Assembly: GCF_963082655.1 (NCBI RefSeq)
Contig: NC_081553.1
Location: forward strand, 228,618,482-228,682,481
From: Stomoxys calcitrans
Taxonomy: Eukaryota; Arthropoda; Insecta; Diptera; Muscidae
Length of the DNA: 64,000 nt
Direction of reading: 5' to 3'
Below are positions 1 through 12,159 of the stretch, in pieces. The position numbers and the translations under genes are program-made. A model generated the notes under the pieces. That model did no database searches. It was not told the DNA's origin and worked only from the letters and a program-made list of their open reading frames with translations. The number at the start of each line of letters is the position of its first letter. Within the stretch, counting starts at the first letter, position 1.

Positions 1-705
1 TGAGCCTCTAGAACGCGCAATTCTTGTCCGATTTGACTGCAATTTTGCATGAGTGTTTTGGTATCACTTCCAACAACTGTGCTAAGTATGATTTAAATCG
101 GTTCATAATCTGGTATAGCTGTCATATAAATCGATCTTGGATCTGGACTTCTTGAGCCAAAAGAGTGCACAATTCTCATCCGATTTGGCTGAAATTTTGC
201 ATGTGTTTTGTTATGACTTCCAATAACTGTGCTTAGTATGGCGCAAATCGTACAAAACCTGATAGTGCTGGCAAATAAACCGATCTTGGATCTTGACTTC
301 TTGAGCCTCTAGAGGGAGCAATTCTCATCCGATTTGGCAGAAATTTTGTACAACGACTTCTCTCATGACTTTCAACATACGTCTCTAATATGGTCTGAAT
401 CGATCAATAGCTTGATACAGCTCCCATATAAACATATCTTCCGATTTTGCTTCTTTTGCCTCTACAAGGCGCAATTCTTATCCGAATGAACTGAAATATT
501 ACACAATGACTTCTACAATTTTCGGCATTCATTTATGGTCCGAATCGGACTATAACTTGATATAGCTCCAATAGCATAACAGTTCTTATTCAATATTCTT
601 TGTTTGCCTAAAAAGAGATACCGCGCATAGAATTCGACAAATGCGATCCATTGTGGAGGGTATATAAGATTCGGACAGGCCGAATTTAGCACGCTCTTAC
701 TTGTT
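1..705 (-). repeat. Dispersed repeat family B (about 150-bp internal period), partial
   Basis: Words such as ATATAGCT..CCATATAAA, GATCTTGGATCTTGACTTC and CAATTCTCATCCGATTTGGC recur every 140-155 bp. The right end carries the family terminus near 600-705 (GCGATCCATTGTGGAGGGTA, then a near-palindromic TTCGGACAGGCCGAA and GCACGCTCTTACTTG). The same unit is seen at 47.3-48.4 kb. No open reading frame spans it. The left part is cut by the window edge. Confidence 0.75.
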
Positions 706-706
706 T

Positions 707-948
707 ATTCAAACTCCCTTTCATTTGTTTGGGGGAATTTTTCCCAAGTTTTATCGCCTCATTCTCCCTTTTATATCGATTCAAAATTGCTACTTTTTTT
801 CCTGGGAGAAATTTTCCTTTTTTATAGAATAAGGGAAAAGGGATTAGGGGAAAAAAAACTCCCAGTAAATTGTTATTCAGAGTAGGGGAAAAGGGAGTAG
901 GGAATAAACTCCCAGGGAATTGTTATTTAGAATAGGGCTGTTTGAAAA
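707..948. repeat. Short MITE-like element with G/C-run repeats
   Basis: Imperfect inverted ends (TTCAAACTCCC on the left, GGGCTGTTTGAA on the right) bracket repeated blocks of GGGAAAAGGGA and AACTCCCAG. The block at about 831-885 is repeated at about 886-935. It is non-coding and the exact ends are uncertain. Confidence 0.4.
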
Positions 949-1317
949 TCTATGTTAAATTTTAGTTATTCCCATAGCGACTGTGGCTACAGAAATAAAT
1001 ATTCAAAATTTTAGATTTTCTTTAGCCTTTATATAATTCCTTTAAATTTTCGCCAATTTTTTTTTTAATATTTTAAGGTAGCTCTTATCAAGTTATAAAT
1101 TATGCTGCCTAAATGTATGCCGCTATATTTTATTAATTTCCTACAAATCCACTTCAAAAACATACACAGTGTATAATAAACCAAAAATGACATCCCCGTT
1201 ACAAGGATTATAAATCATTTTTCTGTTTTTCTTCCATGACGAATTTCCATTTTACCTTCGCATCATAACAAAAGGACAAATAAAGCAAAAGAAAAGAAAA
1301 AAATTTTAAAAACTTAC

Positions 1318-1399
1318 GTCTTATACCCCAATCCATCATTGTGGTCGAATAAGAAAACAACAGCGGCAGAAGGTGAAGATGAAGAAGCAGTTGGAGCAG
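1318..1399 (-). other. Exon-like segment with strong donor (speculative)
   Basis: On the minus strand, after TTATTGTTTAG, an 82-nt segment is open in one frame: a Ala/Ser/Pro-rich start, then SAAVVFLFDHNDGLGYKT, then the strong donor GTAAGT. I do not recognise the peptide. It could be an exon of cno, an exon of a nested gene, or chance. Confidence 0.2.
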
Positions 1400-1646
1400 C
1401 TAAACAATAATAACCACACTACCGGTCTAATAACAACAACAATAACAATAATTGTAAACATAAACCACTGTATATTGTTGTGTTTTATAATAAAATATAT
1501 ATATTTATACACTTTATATATATGTATGTATGTAGTGTGTGTGTGTGTATATATAGAACTGCGATGCGAATGAGAAGATTTTCCTTTTGTGATGGTGGAG
1601 GTGGCGATGGCGATGGTGTTGCTGCTGCTGCTGTTTTTTGTTTCCT

Positions 1647-1841
1647 TTAAGACGCCGACGAACGAAATGATGCTGATGACGTTTGATGATGGTCTACATT
1701 GGGGCAGTCAGCCGTAGCAACAATGATGCCTTGGTCCTTGTTTAGTTGTGGCAGGAGTATATTGGCAATAATGCCAGCCTGTAGTACAAAGGCTACTCGA
1801 AAGTGTTCAACCAGCAGTCGAGTGTTTGAGTAAGTAGTCAT
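1647..1841 (-). other. Unrecognised 64-codon ORF, GC-richer than its surroundings
   Basis: A minus-strand ATG ORF starting MTTYSNTRLLVEHFRV has a hydrophobic stretch (FVLQAGIIANILL) and a Ser-rich C-terminus, and ends in TAA. An acceptor-like TTTTGGCAG lies one base before the ATG. The base composition is higher in G+C than the flanking AT-rich DNA. I recognise no family. It may be a terminal exon, a small peptide gene or chance. Confidence 0.2.
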
Positions 1842-3129
1842 ACTGCCAAAATTAAGTCAAAACAGCATTCATAGCCGCGGGCAACAATAATTGTAAAAGG
1901 ATTTCGAAAATCAATGCTAATATCGTGAGGACGAAGCAAAAGGGGAGAATTTCAAACACCACAACACTTTCTGGCAGGCGAATCACAGAAGAGTTAGACC
2001 ATGCTGAGGGAATCAGACGATTTCCGATTTTCTATTGCTTGAAGATACTTTTTATGCTTTTTTGAAACACTTGATGCAAATTTGAATTAAACACAAACTT
2101 AAAGAAGCAATGCATAAATTTAATAAGCAAAATAAATTACATAGGAACTTTTTTTTTGATTTTTTTTCTCTAATTATTTCTTGTTGCAAACAATTATTTA
2201 AAAACTAAACATTTATAAAAATGTATTTTTTTTTTTGAAATCTTTGAGATGATAAGGGCCAAGAGACGCGCTTGTTATTGGATGCACAATTAAAACATTA
2301 CTGAAAGGCCATTTATCTGAAATTTAGGAGAGTCACGCTTTTGTAGTTCGTCCACAACCAACAAAAGCAGAGTGAATGAATGGGGTTTGAAGCGAGCACG
2401 AAAACGAACGAACCTACGGGGCTACGAAGCAACCTTAACGAAAACCAATTGAGATTCGTGTAGCCAACATAAAATCGCAACACAAAACTCTCACCACTCA
2501 AAGCTAGGATGGGGTGGCCCAAAATAAAAGTGAAATTCCTTTTTTTGTTAAGGGAAATAACTGCGCATCACACAACCTTACAACCTGGGGTCCTGTGAGG
2601 ATGTTCGTTTGGGGGAACAACACAACAACACTATACCACCCATCATCCACATGCAACACAATCAGACTTTACACACACACCACAAACTCAAGACTCAACA
2701 CACACAAGTGGTATGTCAAAGGAAAAATCGGAAAATCCTTGGTGAAATAGTATGCGACCACAATTGTAACATAAATCGAAAAGAATAACAAACTCAGTGG
2801 CACCCCCTCAGCCCTTTATGGAATAGTTTAGGTCAGATTCCATGCCGACTCTAATAAATTTGTAAGTCAGACCAGCACGTAGTAATTGCCTGTTTGTCCA
2901 CTTGAAGTCAACTGCACACAGGGAAATATTTCTTAAAACATTAAAAATAAAGAAAAAAAAAGTAAAAATATAATCTTTTTTTAAATATTAAAAAAAACTG
3001 TAGCAAAAAATCCGAACTGGGCCTTTTATCTACAGGGTAGCTAACACGAGGTGTAACCACTTTAATTTTTTTTGTGGAAATGTGGTCGCTTGAATTGGTA
3101 ACACTTCGTGTCTGCTTTTCTCATCCTAA

Positions 3130-4050
3130 CTGAGAATCGTATTATGGTTTTATTTTCATATAAAATTTCGTCAAAATAAGATTTTCATGCAAACAATTTT
3201 GTACAAATGTGATTTGCATAGAAAAATTAGTCAAAATTAAATTTTCATTGAAAATTTTTTTCACAAAAAAAACTTTAGTCAAACATTTTATTTTTATATT
3301 TAAAAAAAATTAATTTTTATGAAAATTTTCGTCAAAAAATGAATTTTATCGCAAAACTTTTTGAAATGTAATCTTTACGGCAAATAAATTGAATTGAAAC
3401 ATAATTTTCATCTAAAAATTAATTTCATATAATATTTCTTCGAAGTTTAATTTCGTCGAAATCTTATTTAATAGCAAATTTTGTTGAACTTTTATTTTCA
3501 TAGAAAATTTTTTCAGATTTTATGCACCTGATCCATTTGACATCTCCCGCTGATGATTTTTCTTGGTCGAAAATGAAATCGCGATACGGGAAACCAGTCA
3601 AATGCTTCTTACAACAACACACTTTTGCTGACTTTTTAATGTTTTTGGCTCTACTATTCTTAGAATAGAAAGCATTAAACAATGATCTAAAACCGGACAA
3701 TATCCTGGAATCTCTCAAATGGATTTTCTAAAAAAAATCTTCGAAATTTGATTTAATAGAATGTTAAAAGAATTTTTTTGTTATAAAAAATTAAAAAACT
3801 TAAATCTTAAAAATATTAAAAAATTACAAAAAATTAATTTTTATAAAAAAAATAATTTTTATAAATAATTTTATGCTTATAAAAATTTATTTTTATGACA
3901 AAATTTTATTTTTATTAAAAAAAATTATTTTTTAAATAAATTTTTATATAAAATTTTATTTTATTTTTTAAATTTCTGTTTAAAAACTTTTATTCATAAA
4001 AAAAGATCATTTATAATTTAAAAAAAAAATCATTTTTTATTAAATACTAT
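3130..4050. repeat. Low-complexity repeat of TTTTATAGAAAATTTTGTC-type words
   Basis: Degenerate blocks of about 30-40 bp alternating ATAGAAAATTTT and GTCGAAATTT recur many times here. The same words occur near 8.0, 24.2, 33.1, 34.0, 34.8, 44.1, 45.2, 45.7-46.4 and 49.9 kb. It looks like a diffuse, old minisatellite-like family. A foldback fragment (about 3560-3715) interrupts it. Confidence 0.55.
3560..3715 (+). repeat. Half-copy of foldback family D
   Basis: GAAATCGCGAT..GGGAAACCAGTCAAA followed by TTGCTGACTTTTTAATG and CTTAGAATAGAAAGC matches the right arm of the foldback elements at 42.7-43.06 kb and 61.6 kb. Only one arm is present. Confidence 0.45.
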
Positions 4051-4059
4051 TGAGCAACA

Positions 4060-4365
4060 CACATGTGTTGCTGTTATAGCAATGATTGGTTTTCAGATCA
4101 AGGTTTTGTCTGGCATCACACCAAACTCATCGGTAGGATCAGTAGGAAAGGATCTCATCTTCGCTTCACCTTTTTCAGCGATTCCGTGATATGTTGGATC
4201 TGTCAAACTGGACACATGCCATTTTCTCATCTCCGAATCACTGAAAAATGTGAATCGATGAGATGAGAAGGCACGTATCCAGTTTGACAGATCTTACCGA
4301 TGAGTTTGTTGTGGTGCCAGACGAAATCACGATCTAGGAAACAAGTCAGTCATACAGCATTTTCG
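4060..4365. repeat. Foldback element (nested inverted repeats)
   Basis: The outer arms pair (GGCATCACACCAAACTCATC at about 4111 with the complement ending near 4315). A second pair lies inside (ATCTGTCAAACTGGACACAT at about 4198 with ATCCAGTTTGACAGAT at about 4277). A third pair involves the TTTTTCAG/CTGAAAAA words. The arrangement is a non-coding foldback MITE related to the copy at 3560-3715. Confidence 0.6.
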
Positions 4366-4396
4366 GCCTAACCTGAAAAAAAAAATCCTTAAAATT

Positions 4397-4606
4397 ATTC
4401 AGTATTTCGATAAAAGGCACGTATACGAGATTTTTAAAGGCGCGCTTGCCAAGGACCAACGACTTCCTACAAAAATTCTACATAAATCCTCAAAGAGGAA
4501 AATTCAGTATTTCGATAAAGGGCACGTATGCGAGATTTTCAAAGGCTCGCTTGCCAAGGACCAACGACTTCCTACAAAAATTCTACATAAATCCTCAAAG
4601 AGGAAA
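4397..4606 (+). repeat. 105-bp tandem duplication
   Basis: ATTCAGTATTTCGATAAA begins at 4397 and again at 4502. The two 105-bp copies differ at only a few positions (for example TATACGAGATTTTTAAAGGC against TATGCGAGATTTTCAAAGGC), so the duplication is fairly recent. Confidence 0.85.
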
Positions 4607-5140
4607 ATGCCTTTTCCGAACTTTGATTGTGGCTATAACAATTTTACACTTTGCCGACTGAACGCCGAGTTCTCAGCCTTAGCGGAATCTTGGTGCCAAT
4701 TCTGAATAAAGACCTTAATATGTGGTATAGTCTTTCCATTCAGTATGTGGTGTAAACGCTGACGACTTGCAATTATAATGCCTGTCAATTTTGGGATTTT
4801 GCTCAAACTCTCCTGTATAAGTATTTCTATTCGAAGCTTTACATCATACCGCCATTTATTTCACCACTGCCAATAAAGGATGAAATTTCGAAACATTTTG
4901 TTAAGGGCCATTTTCAACTACCTAGCCCTAAGATAGGTATGTTGTGCCCAACTGCAGAATTTTCGGTGGGTATCGCTCTGTTTAATTCTTGACGATCAAC
5001 TCTTTTAGTAAATTAAGTATCATGATGACTAACAGGCCAATAGTCTTCTGTTGTGCTGTAAGTAATTTTTGCCCCTTGGTAGCCGTAGTACATACTACCA
5101 AGGCCATAAATGGATCATAAAGGGAAATCCTTTCAATGTA
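4607..5140. other. No recognisable feature
   Basis: The sequence is of average composition, with no open frame, repeat or motif that I can support. Confidence 0.4.
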
Positions 5141-5800
5141 ATGGGGAGATGTTGCGGAAAAGTAGAGAGTGTAGAAACACTTAGTCAGTAAGAAGAAGAA
5201 TATGAAAAATTAGCTTATACAAGTCGAGGCCAAAGAATAAATCAACAGATTAAAGGCTTTCATATAGGCACGCACAATATTCTACTGCATGGAGTTATCT
5301 GGCAGCAGAAACAGGGAGTTGTCTGGACATTAGAGGGAACATTTTTCATAACAGTTGGAATCCGATGATTTTGGCGACGAATTCACAGAGTGTATAGCGT
5401 CCTGCTAGAATGAAGAGAATAAAGCAGTAAACCCAGCAAAGAAAATCGAGGCAGCAGATGCTGATGGCTTGCCATTAACCGTGGTGTTTAGTACAAGAAC
5501 CGGTACGCTAGTAAATCAGCTACCGAGGGGCATGAGACAATGCGTCATCTGTGATGTTTAGGACAGAATAGACAATACGCTGTTAAGGCGCGCGTTGCCA
5601 CGATGCATTGAGCAAAGTAGTAACCCCATTAAAGAAAAACGAGGCAGCAGGAGCCGATGGTTTTCCGTCACATGTAATGTTTAGGACAGGACAGGCAATA
5701 CGTTGTTAAGGCGCACGTTGCCAGAATGAATTGAGCAAAGTAGTAACCCCATTAAAGAACAAGGCAGCAGGAGCCGATGGGTTGCTAACTTTGCTATTAA
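5140..5800 (+). pseudogene. LINE reverse-transcriptase remnant with internal duplication
   Basis: The words GGCAGCAG.GCTGATGGCTTGCC code for the AAGADGLP-type motif that opens the RT domain of non-LTR elements, and the following frame (TLVNQLPRGMRQCVICD) resembles the same region. Stops and frameshifts break it. The stretch around 5590-5650 (TTGAGCAAAGTAGTAACCCC) is repeated about 130 bp later with its GCAGCAGGAGCCGATGG end, so a piece was tandemly duplicated after decay. It is probably inactive. Confidence 0.6.
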
Positions 5801-7345
5801 AGTAGATTACTGTATTATCTGGTAAGAAGAATGCATATTTGAGAAATCAGTCTGTAAAGGGGCTAAATAACTCTTTTGACCTATCGGTGTTGTATTTTGT
5901 ATGGGCTTTCGATGTCATTGAAGTTACTAAGGATTCTCCCGCCTTTGTCATATTAATAATCTTAGAATTTACAATCAATATTTATATTTCCATTTCCGAA
6001 TTTGAAGAATTAACCATGTGACTTTTTCCGGGTGTACAACAATACATGTCTTTGCCATGCAACAATGACCAGCAGGTGGTCTTTAATAAAAAGTAAACAT
6101 TTACAAAATAGCCCTCGAAGGAAGCCATATAAAATCCGGAATCTTTTTGAGTGTGTGAGTGACATGCAATCCGGAATGGGTAAATGAATGAAGACTAACT
6201 TCAACTTTGACACAAAAAATAAAAACACTCTGCAGTGTTGCCACATGTCCTACATGTTGTTGTTGTTGCTATTATTGTTCGTCCTACCATGCAACATAAG
6301 TTTGAGTTCGAAATAGAGTCATAAATATTCGTTAACATTAACAAACAACAAGTTCATTTTGTACGAAGTGTTTATATTTTCATACATCAAGATTGGTTGT
6401 TGTAAATCGTTGTTGGCCAGCAACAAGATATCTCTTAACGCTTAGAGTCCTTTTTATGATGTTGCAAATGCCACCATGGAGACATCAAGTCAAAACCAAG
6501 GAAATTGTGGAATGAAAAAGTGATAGAATAACAGAATTTATGATGCTTTAAGTAGACAACAAAAAAAAAAAAAAAACAAACATAAAATGGTCGGTTGACA
6601 GAGGATTTAAATTCTTACATTTCGAATTGAAGTTAAATACTTTTTTATTTGAAATTATTCTAGCTCTACTTTAAATTGATTGCTTAGTCATTATACATAT
6701 TCTTCCTCTGAATCGGAAGCAACAATTAAAATTCAATAATTTATATTATATTTTATACACTCCCTAAAATATGCAGCAGTTTATAAGTACAACAAATTAC
6801 CTAAATGTAGACACTTGACAGTTGCTTTTACGCCTTAAGTGACAAAATGTTCACACACTTGCATATCATTCTTCAATCATCTTTCACTTCTTTTCGCCTG
6901 ACTGCCTGGAGCACATTTTGAAAAACGTTGTTGAGACGGGAGACATCGAGTCATCAGCCATCATAACACCCCCGCCGTATTAAATTGAAAATACGAGAAG
7001 AATCCTCTTAAGGTACCTTAATATGATTTGGTAAATCACTGATGAGATGTTTTACTTCACCAAGGCTCAGTTAGGCAATGGCTCACTGCGACAATGCTTG
7101 AGGCAAAATTGTAAACAATTTGTTGGGCGAAAAAGAACATTAAGGGCCACCCCTCATAATCTGTAATATTTTCATTGTAACAAGTTATTGCTACATTAGG
7201 GGATGGAAACAACAATTTCGATACATTAAGAAACACACGCACAAATGGTGTGAAGAAATTGAAAATTTTTATGGCAAATAAAGAGCAGGTTGGCGATATG
7301 GGTTATTCAGCATGAAAGAGAAAAAACTGAATAAAATAAGTACAA
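5800..7345. other. AT-rich unassigned DNA
   Basis: It holds an A run near 6560-6580 and a TGTTGT run near 6255. I see no gene or transposon. Confidence 0.4.
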
Positions 7346-7965
7346 ATAAAAATGTGTTAAGTTCGGGCGTGCCGAACTTTGGATACCCGCCACCATGGAT
7401 AAATTAACCATCCTCTTTTATAACAACTCCACTAACACATCCATAGTATTATGCAAATGAGGGCTGGTCTGGATCATATTTGATTCAGTTACCGAGAACT
7501 CTTACACAAGTCCCAGTTTCAGCGAAATCGGCAACAAATTCACTTTTTACAAGATTAAAACAGTAAATTGGAAGATCAGTCTATATGACAGTTATATCTA
7601 AATATAGTCTGATCTGGACCATATGATGGTCGAATGACGGAAGGGTCAATACAAGTTACTATTTAAAATTTAATCGAAATTCGATAATAATTGCGGCTTT
7701 TATGGCGGGTGGGTCTATATGGAAGCTACATCTAAATATGGTCCGATATGGTCCATGTTCGGGTCGGATAACGGGAGGCTAAAAACAATTCACTACTTGA
7801 AATTTCAGCGATATCGGATAATTATTGCGAATTTTATGGGCTAAAAATCGTAAATCGGCAGGTCGGTCAATAAGGCAGCTGTTTCCAAAAATAGTCCGAT
7901 TTGGCCCGTTCAATACTTTAAATAACATTTGGAAAATAAATACGAATCTGAGTCAAATTTCATCT
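7345..7965 (+). repeat. Dispersed repeat family A, truncated copy
   Basis: It begins with the family head: GTTAAGTTCGGGCGTGCCGAAC, then CCACCATGGATAA. About 150-bp units follow with GGTCTATATGGAAGCTACAT, TATGGTCCGAT and AAATTTCAGCG words. The same family occupies 30829-31982. No open frame is kept; it ends in degenerate AATTTT words. Confidence 0.7.
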
Positions 7966-8180
7966 CAGTATTTCAAGTCTTGAATTTTTGATATTTTTTA
8001 TAAAAATTCATCTTTGACAAATAAAGAAATTTTATAAAGAAATAAAATTTTGTCGAAATTTTGTATAAAATAAAAATTTTGGTAAATTTTTTTCAAAATT
8101 TTGGTAAATTTTTTTCAAAATTTTCTATGCAAATCAAATTTTGATAACATTTTCTATAAAATAAAAATACATTTCCACCA
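7966..8180. repeat. AATTTTGTC-type low-complexity repeat
   Basis: Alternating AAATTTTGG and TTCTATAAAATAAAA words of the diffuse family described near 3.1-4.0 kb. Confidence 0.5.
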
Positions 8181-9560
8181 ATTTGCAGAATAGTCCCATA
8201 GTGAAATAGGGCACTTAATTTTTTGATTTCTGAAGGAGAATCGGACCCTCCCCCTTACCCAAAGTTTTTAAAAACTTCACATCTCGGAGATGGGTGGAGT
8301 GATTCAAGCGAAATGTTGTCTGCGTTCTAACATTAACGTAAAAATAAAAATTTGGCATCCAAATTTGGGGTGGGGTGCCTAGGGGGCCAACCAAATGCAA
8401 TGCCCGCCTAATAGATAAAAAAAACCAACCATAATAATATGGGACTCAGATGAAAGGTATTGGGAGTAGATTACGAATATGGTCACGAAGTAGGAATAGG
8501 CGTTATAATTTGTTGATAACGGAAGGGGACCGATAAGGACAATATGGGTATCAAATGAAAAGTATGCGGGAGTAGATAATGAATCTGGAATACAAATTCA
8601 TGTCGAAGTATAGGTGGTCAATACACCCCCACAAAAAGGCCCAAAATGGGCACATTAGCCAATCACGGATATATGGGACTCGGTTTTTTTTATTCCGTAT
8701 AGCCTGAAAAACGGCAGAACCGATTTCCTCGAAATTTTCGCATGTTGTGTAGGATGGTCTGGAAGGAAACATAGGATATATAATTTTTCGATATCGGACG
8801 GGGGACGAACCCTCCCTTTATGCCAAAAACACAACCCAAAATCAAAAGTGGACCGATCGAGACAATATAGGTATCAAATAAAAGGTATTGGAGAATAGAA
8901 TACGAATATGGTATTAAACTTTGAGTCTAAGTACCCATCGGGCCACCCCAACGCCAAAACTCTCCCAAACACATATTGGACGTTCATTTCAATATGGGGC
9001 TCAAATGAAAGTTATTCGGAAGTAGATTTCGAATCTGGCATACAAAATGAGATCGAAGTATAGGGAGTCACGCCACCCCTCAAAAACGCCATTAGACCCA
9101 TTATGACTATACGATACTTAGTTGAACCGATTTTCTTATAATTTTCATAGATTGTGTACGTTTGTCTGGAAGGAAACATAGCCCATATAATTTTTAAATA
9201 TCGGGTGGGGGCGGAGCTTCCCCTTACCCCAAAAACGCCACCCATATCCGAAAGTGGTCCGATGGGCACAATAGAGGTATCAAATGAAAGGTATTAGAGA
9301 CCAGAAAACGAATATGGTATTAAAATTTGGATCCAAGTACCCAGCGCCCCCTAATATGTGGCTTCTGGAGACTTAAATGAAAGATATATATGGGAGCTAT
9401 ATGTAAATCTGGACCGATTTTGATGAAATTTGCACACGGAATAAGATGTCAAATAAAACATCTCACGCTAAATTTTATAAAGATCGGGCCAGAGTTGTGG
9501 CTTCTACTGTCTTAAAACGCCATATCGGAGCAAATAAAAATATTCAAACATTTTTCTCAA
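8180..9560. repeat. Dispersed repeat family C, about 400-bp internal units
   Basis: Blocks of TCAAATGAAAGGTATT, GGAGTAGAATACGAATATGG, CGAAGTATAGG and GGACAATATGGGTATC recur three to four times between 8440 and 9370, with GGGGGACGAACCCTCCC-type words between. A related fragment lies at 15.80-16.09 kb. The element is non-coding and common-looking; its class is unknown to me. Confidence 0.65.
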
Positions 9561-9828
9561 ATAAAACAAAATAAATAGTTGAAATTTTGTTAAAAAAAAA
9601 TAAAAAGTTGAAAAAATTTTCTAATCAAAAATGTTCTAGTAATGAATGACTCATACATCTTCGATATCGAAAAAGCAATATATATATACACATTTATGTG
9701 TTAACGAATTTCCATTTGCTTTTTTCATATACATACATATACACATTGCTTTTAATCATTTAGGCAATTTATTTTTATAACACATGTTTTCTACAATATT
9801 CATATGTATGTGTTTGTGAGTATGTATA
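9560..9828. other. AT-rich spacer
   Basis: A/T words and an ATATACATAC microsatellite near 9727-9746; nothing else seen. Confidence 0.4.
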
Positions 9829-10060
9829 CAGGGTGGCTGATGAATATTGCTACAATGATGAATATTGCTACATTTTTTTTTCGGTGTATGGAATACATTT
9901 TTCTTTTATTCATGTTAAATTAAATTATTAAATTAATTATTAAATTATTATTAATTAAATTAATTAATTAATTAATTAAATTAATTATTAAATTATTATT
10001 ATTAAATAGAAAAAAAGTTATTACATTTTTTTTTGGTAGCGGCTTTCATCAGCCACCCTG
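9829..10060. mobile_element. 232-bp MITE with 16-bp perfect TIRs and TA target duplication
   Basis: The left end CAGGGTGGCTGATGAA (9829-9844) is exactly the reverse complement of the right end at 10045-10060. TA flanks both sides (9827-9828 and 10061-10062), the target duplication of Tc1/mariner-type transposases. The interior is AT-rich with an ATTAATTAAATTA run and has no ORF, so it would need a transposase supplied in trans. Confidence 0.85.
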
Positions 10061-11717
10061 TAGATCAATGAAAACAAATTTGACAAAAATCATGGCATAA
10101 TTTTGGGCAACGCATAACAAATTAACCACCAACTGTTGCCTATATTTAGGGTGGTTTAGATGGCAAAACAAAAAAGTACAAACAACACCAATGCATGTTT
10201 ACATAGCCATTTTGGCATCTTTTGGTAAAAGTTTGCGTGAGGATGAGAGTATGAAAAGTAGAGTGTCATTCTGACGGTTTAAAAAACATCATGTTAGTTA
10301 TTATGGCCGTACGTGACATCATTTTATGGCCATAAAACATGTTTATATTTAAACGGCCAATTATTTGAATTGCCATTTAATTTGTTTGTATAAAAGGTCG
10401 TTGGTTGGTAGCAAAATGATTCTGCTAATGGGGCACTGTGTGGAATATGGAATACATGCAGAAATTTTAGAATTCCAAGAAAAATAAATGACAAAACTAC
10501 AAAAGTAACCTTTCTCAAATTGGAAAGCTGAAGAATTTATTCTGGGAATATGACGCTGAGTGCTTTTCAAGTTTAAAATTTCACTTTAAATAATTTACAG
10601 CTGTCAAAAAGAGATAGGAGAAAATATATACATTTTGAAGCATATTTTGGAGGATGAAGATAGAATTATTTTATATATTAAAAATCAATTTTCTTCAGTG
10701 TTGGAATCAGAGTCTAGCTCTTTTGCGAATTTTTAGTACACTTTAAGCTTAAATATAGCAGCAAATATAAAGTGCCATAAAACTCTAAATAAATATTTAC
10801 TGAACTTTCATATTTACCTTGACAATATTTAAATCATTTGGAAAAAAATTCAATTTCAGTAAATTTTTATTTAGAGTTTTATGACATGTTCATCCTTTTT
10901 GTAATCTTATAGCTTTTAATTCACAAAAAAGAACCCTAAAATAAAAGCATATCCTTTGCATAGCTAAATGGATCTAAATTAAAGCATACTTTTAGGCAAG
11001 TCCCAAGCCAAAGAAAAAATTGCAACATATTTTTGAAGCATAAGCTAATTAAACGATTTCCTCAATTTATAGCCATTTCCCTCTGCCTTTTCTCTCTCTC
11101 CCCTCATATCCAAATACCGCTTATTGCTTTTTTCCTCCAAAACTGTCTCATTAGGTCTCCTTTTAAAATGTGGTTGCGGTGGTGGCAATGGCATCGGCGG
11201 CGGTTATATTATAATAAATCTTTTTGCTGATATTTTATTACGAATATTTAACTAAAAGCCTTTATTAATTTAATTACTTTGCCAATTAACTTGCATTGAA
11301 ACAATTTCATGACACGCCACTTCCATTCTTAATTTGTGTCCTTCCTATTCTTTTCTCTTTACTCTACGTCTTGGCCGTCACTTTTATAGCACCATCAACA
11401 GCGCTCTAACTTGCATCATGATAATTACATTACATTAAAGTTTGTTCGTTTAAAGCGGAATTTCCCAATGAAGACATTCAAGCTTTTGGGCAATATGGGA
11501 GTGACAACAATTTGCCGAAAACTGTGTGGGAGAGGGGGTGGCATGGATGGCGGCAGCAGGGATGATTTCCAAGAATCTCCTACAAAACACTCACTTGTGG
11601 TTGCCTGGCGAATGTGGCGAAAAGGAAAAAAAGACCCAAGTGGATAATTCAAATGAGAGGAAATTTTTTTGATAAGAAACTTAACAAACAAGAAGTAAAT
11701 AGACCCACTTCTTACCA

Positions 11718-11746
11718 GACGCAGACGTAGCCTCGGGGGCTGGAGT
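11718..11746 (-). other. Short exon-like end with donor GTAAGAAG (speculative)
   Basis: The minus strand reads a Pro/Ala/Ser-rich peptide (TPAPEATSASG) straight into GTAAGAAG. Its end phase would fit the start phase of the segment at 1399-1318. The left limit of any exon is not defined. Evidence is weak. Confidence 0.12.
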
Positions 11747-12159
11747 TGTTAAATGTAAACACACTTGTTTGAATACAACATGCACAACAGAGACAACCAA
11801 CCCACGAAGGAAGACAAACCGCCGAACTCTACAACATAACAATAACAACGAAAATTGCCCACTAATCTGCCCTCTCACCGCTCCCTCATAACATATGTAC
11901 AACACTCTCATCATCTCATTTCACTTTTAGTGAGTGTGTATTCTGTATAGTAAGGACTTTTGGACGGAAGGAAGTAGGGAAGAAAACAAAAAAGAAAAAA
12001 CTTAAAAATAAAACGCAAAAGAAAACAAAAGCGAACGTCATTCAAAAAATTTTTGCTAAACTAACCACAGTCAACATGTCCTGGTTATGCCTTTTGGCGG
12101 TTGCTTCTTAGCGGCGTGGAAAGTGATTAAAGCGGTGGCAACAACGACGAGGACGCATC

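Larger units (their letters stand above)
949..3130. other. AT-rich DNA with microsatellites; no gene apart from flagged ORFs
   Basis: It contains a TA/TG microsatellite near 1495-1552, a GATGGC/GCTGCT run near 1590-1635, and long A or T runs near 2150-2235. Two exon-like minus-strand segments are listed separately. Nothing else could be assigned. Confidence 0.5.

Noticed and set aside
11425..11914. Overlapping ORFs on both strands as genes
   Set aside because: They overlap each other, have no family match and show no start context worth supporting.
12083..12110. Short ATG frame reading MSWLCLLAVAS as a signal peptide
   Set aside because: It stops after 11 codons and has no donor site to continue it.
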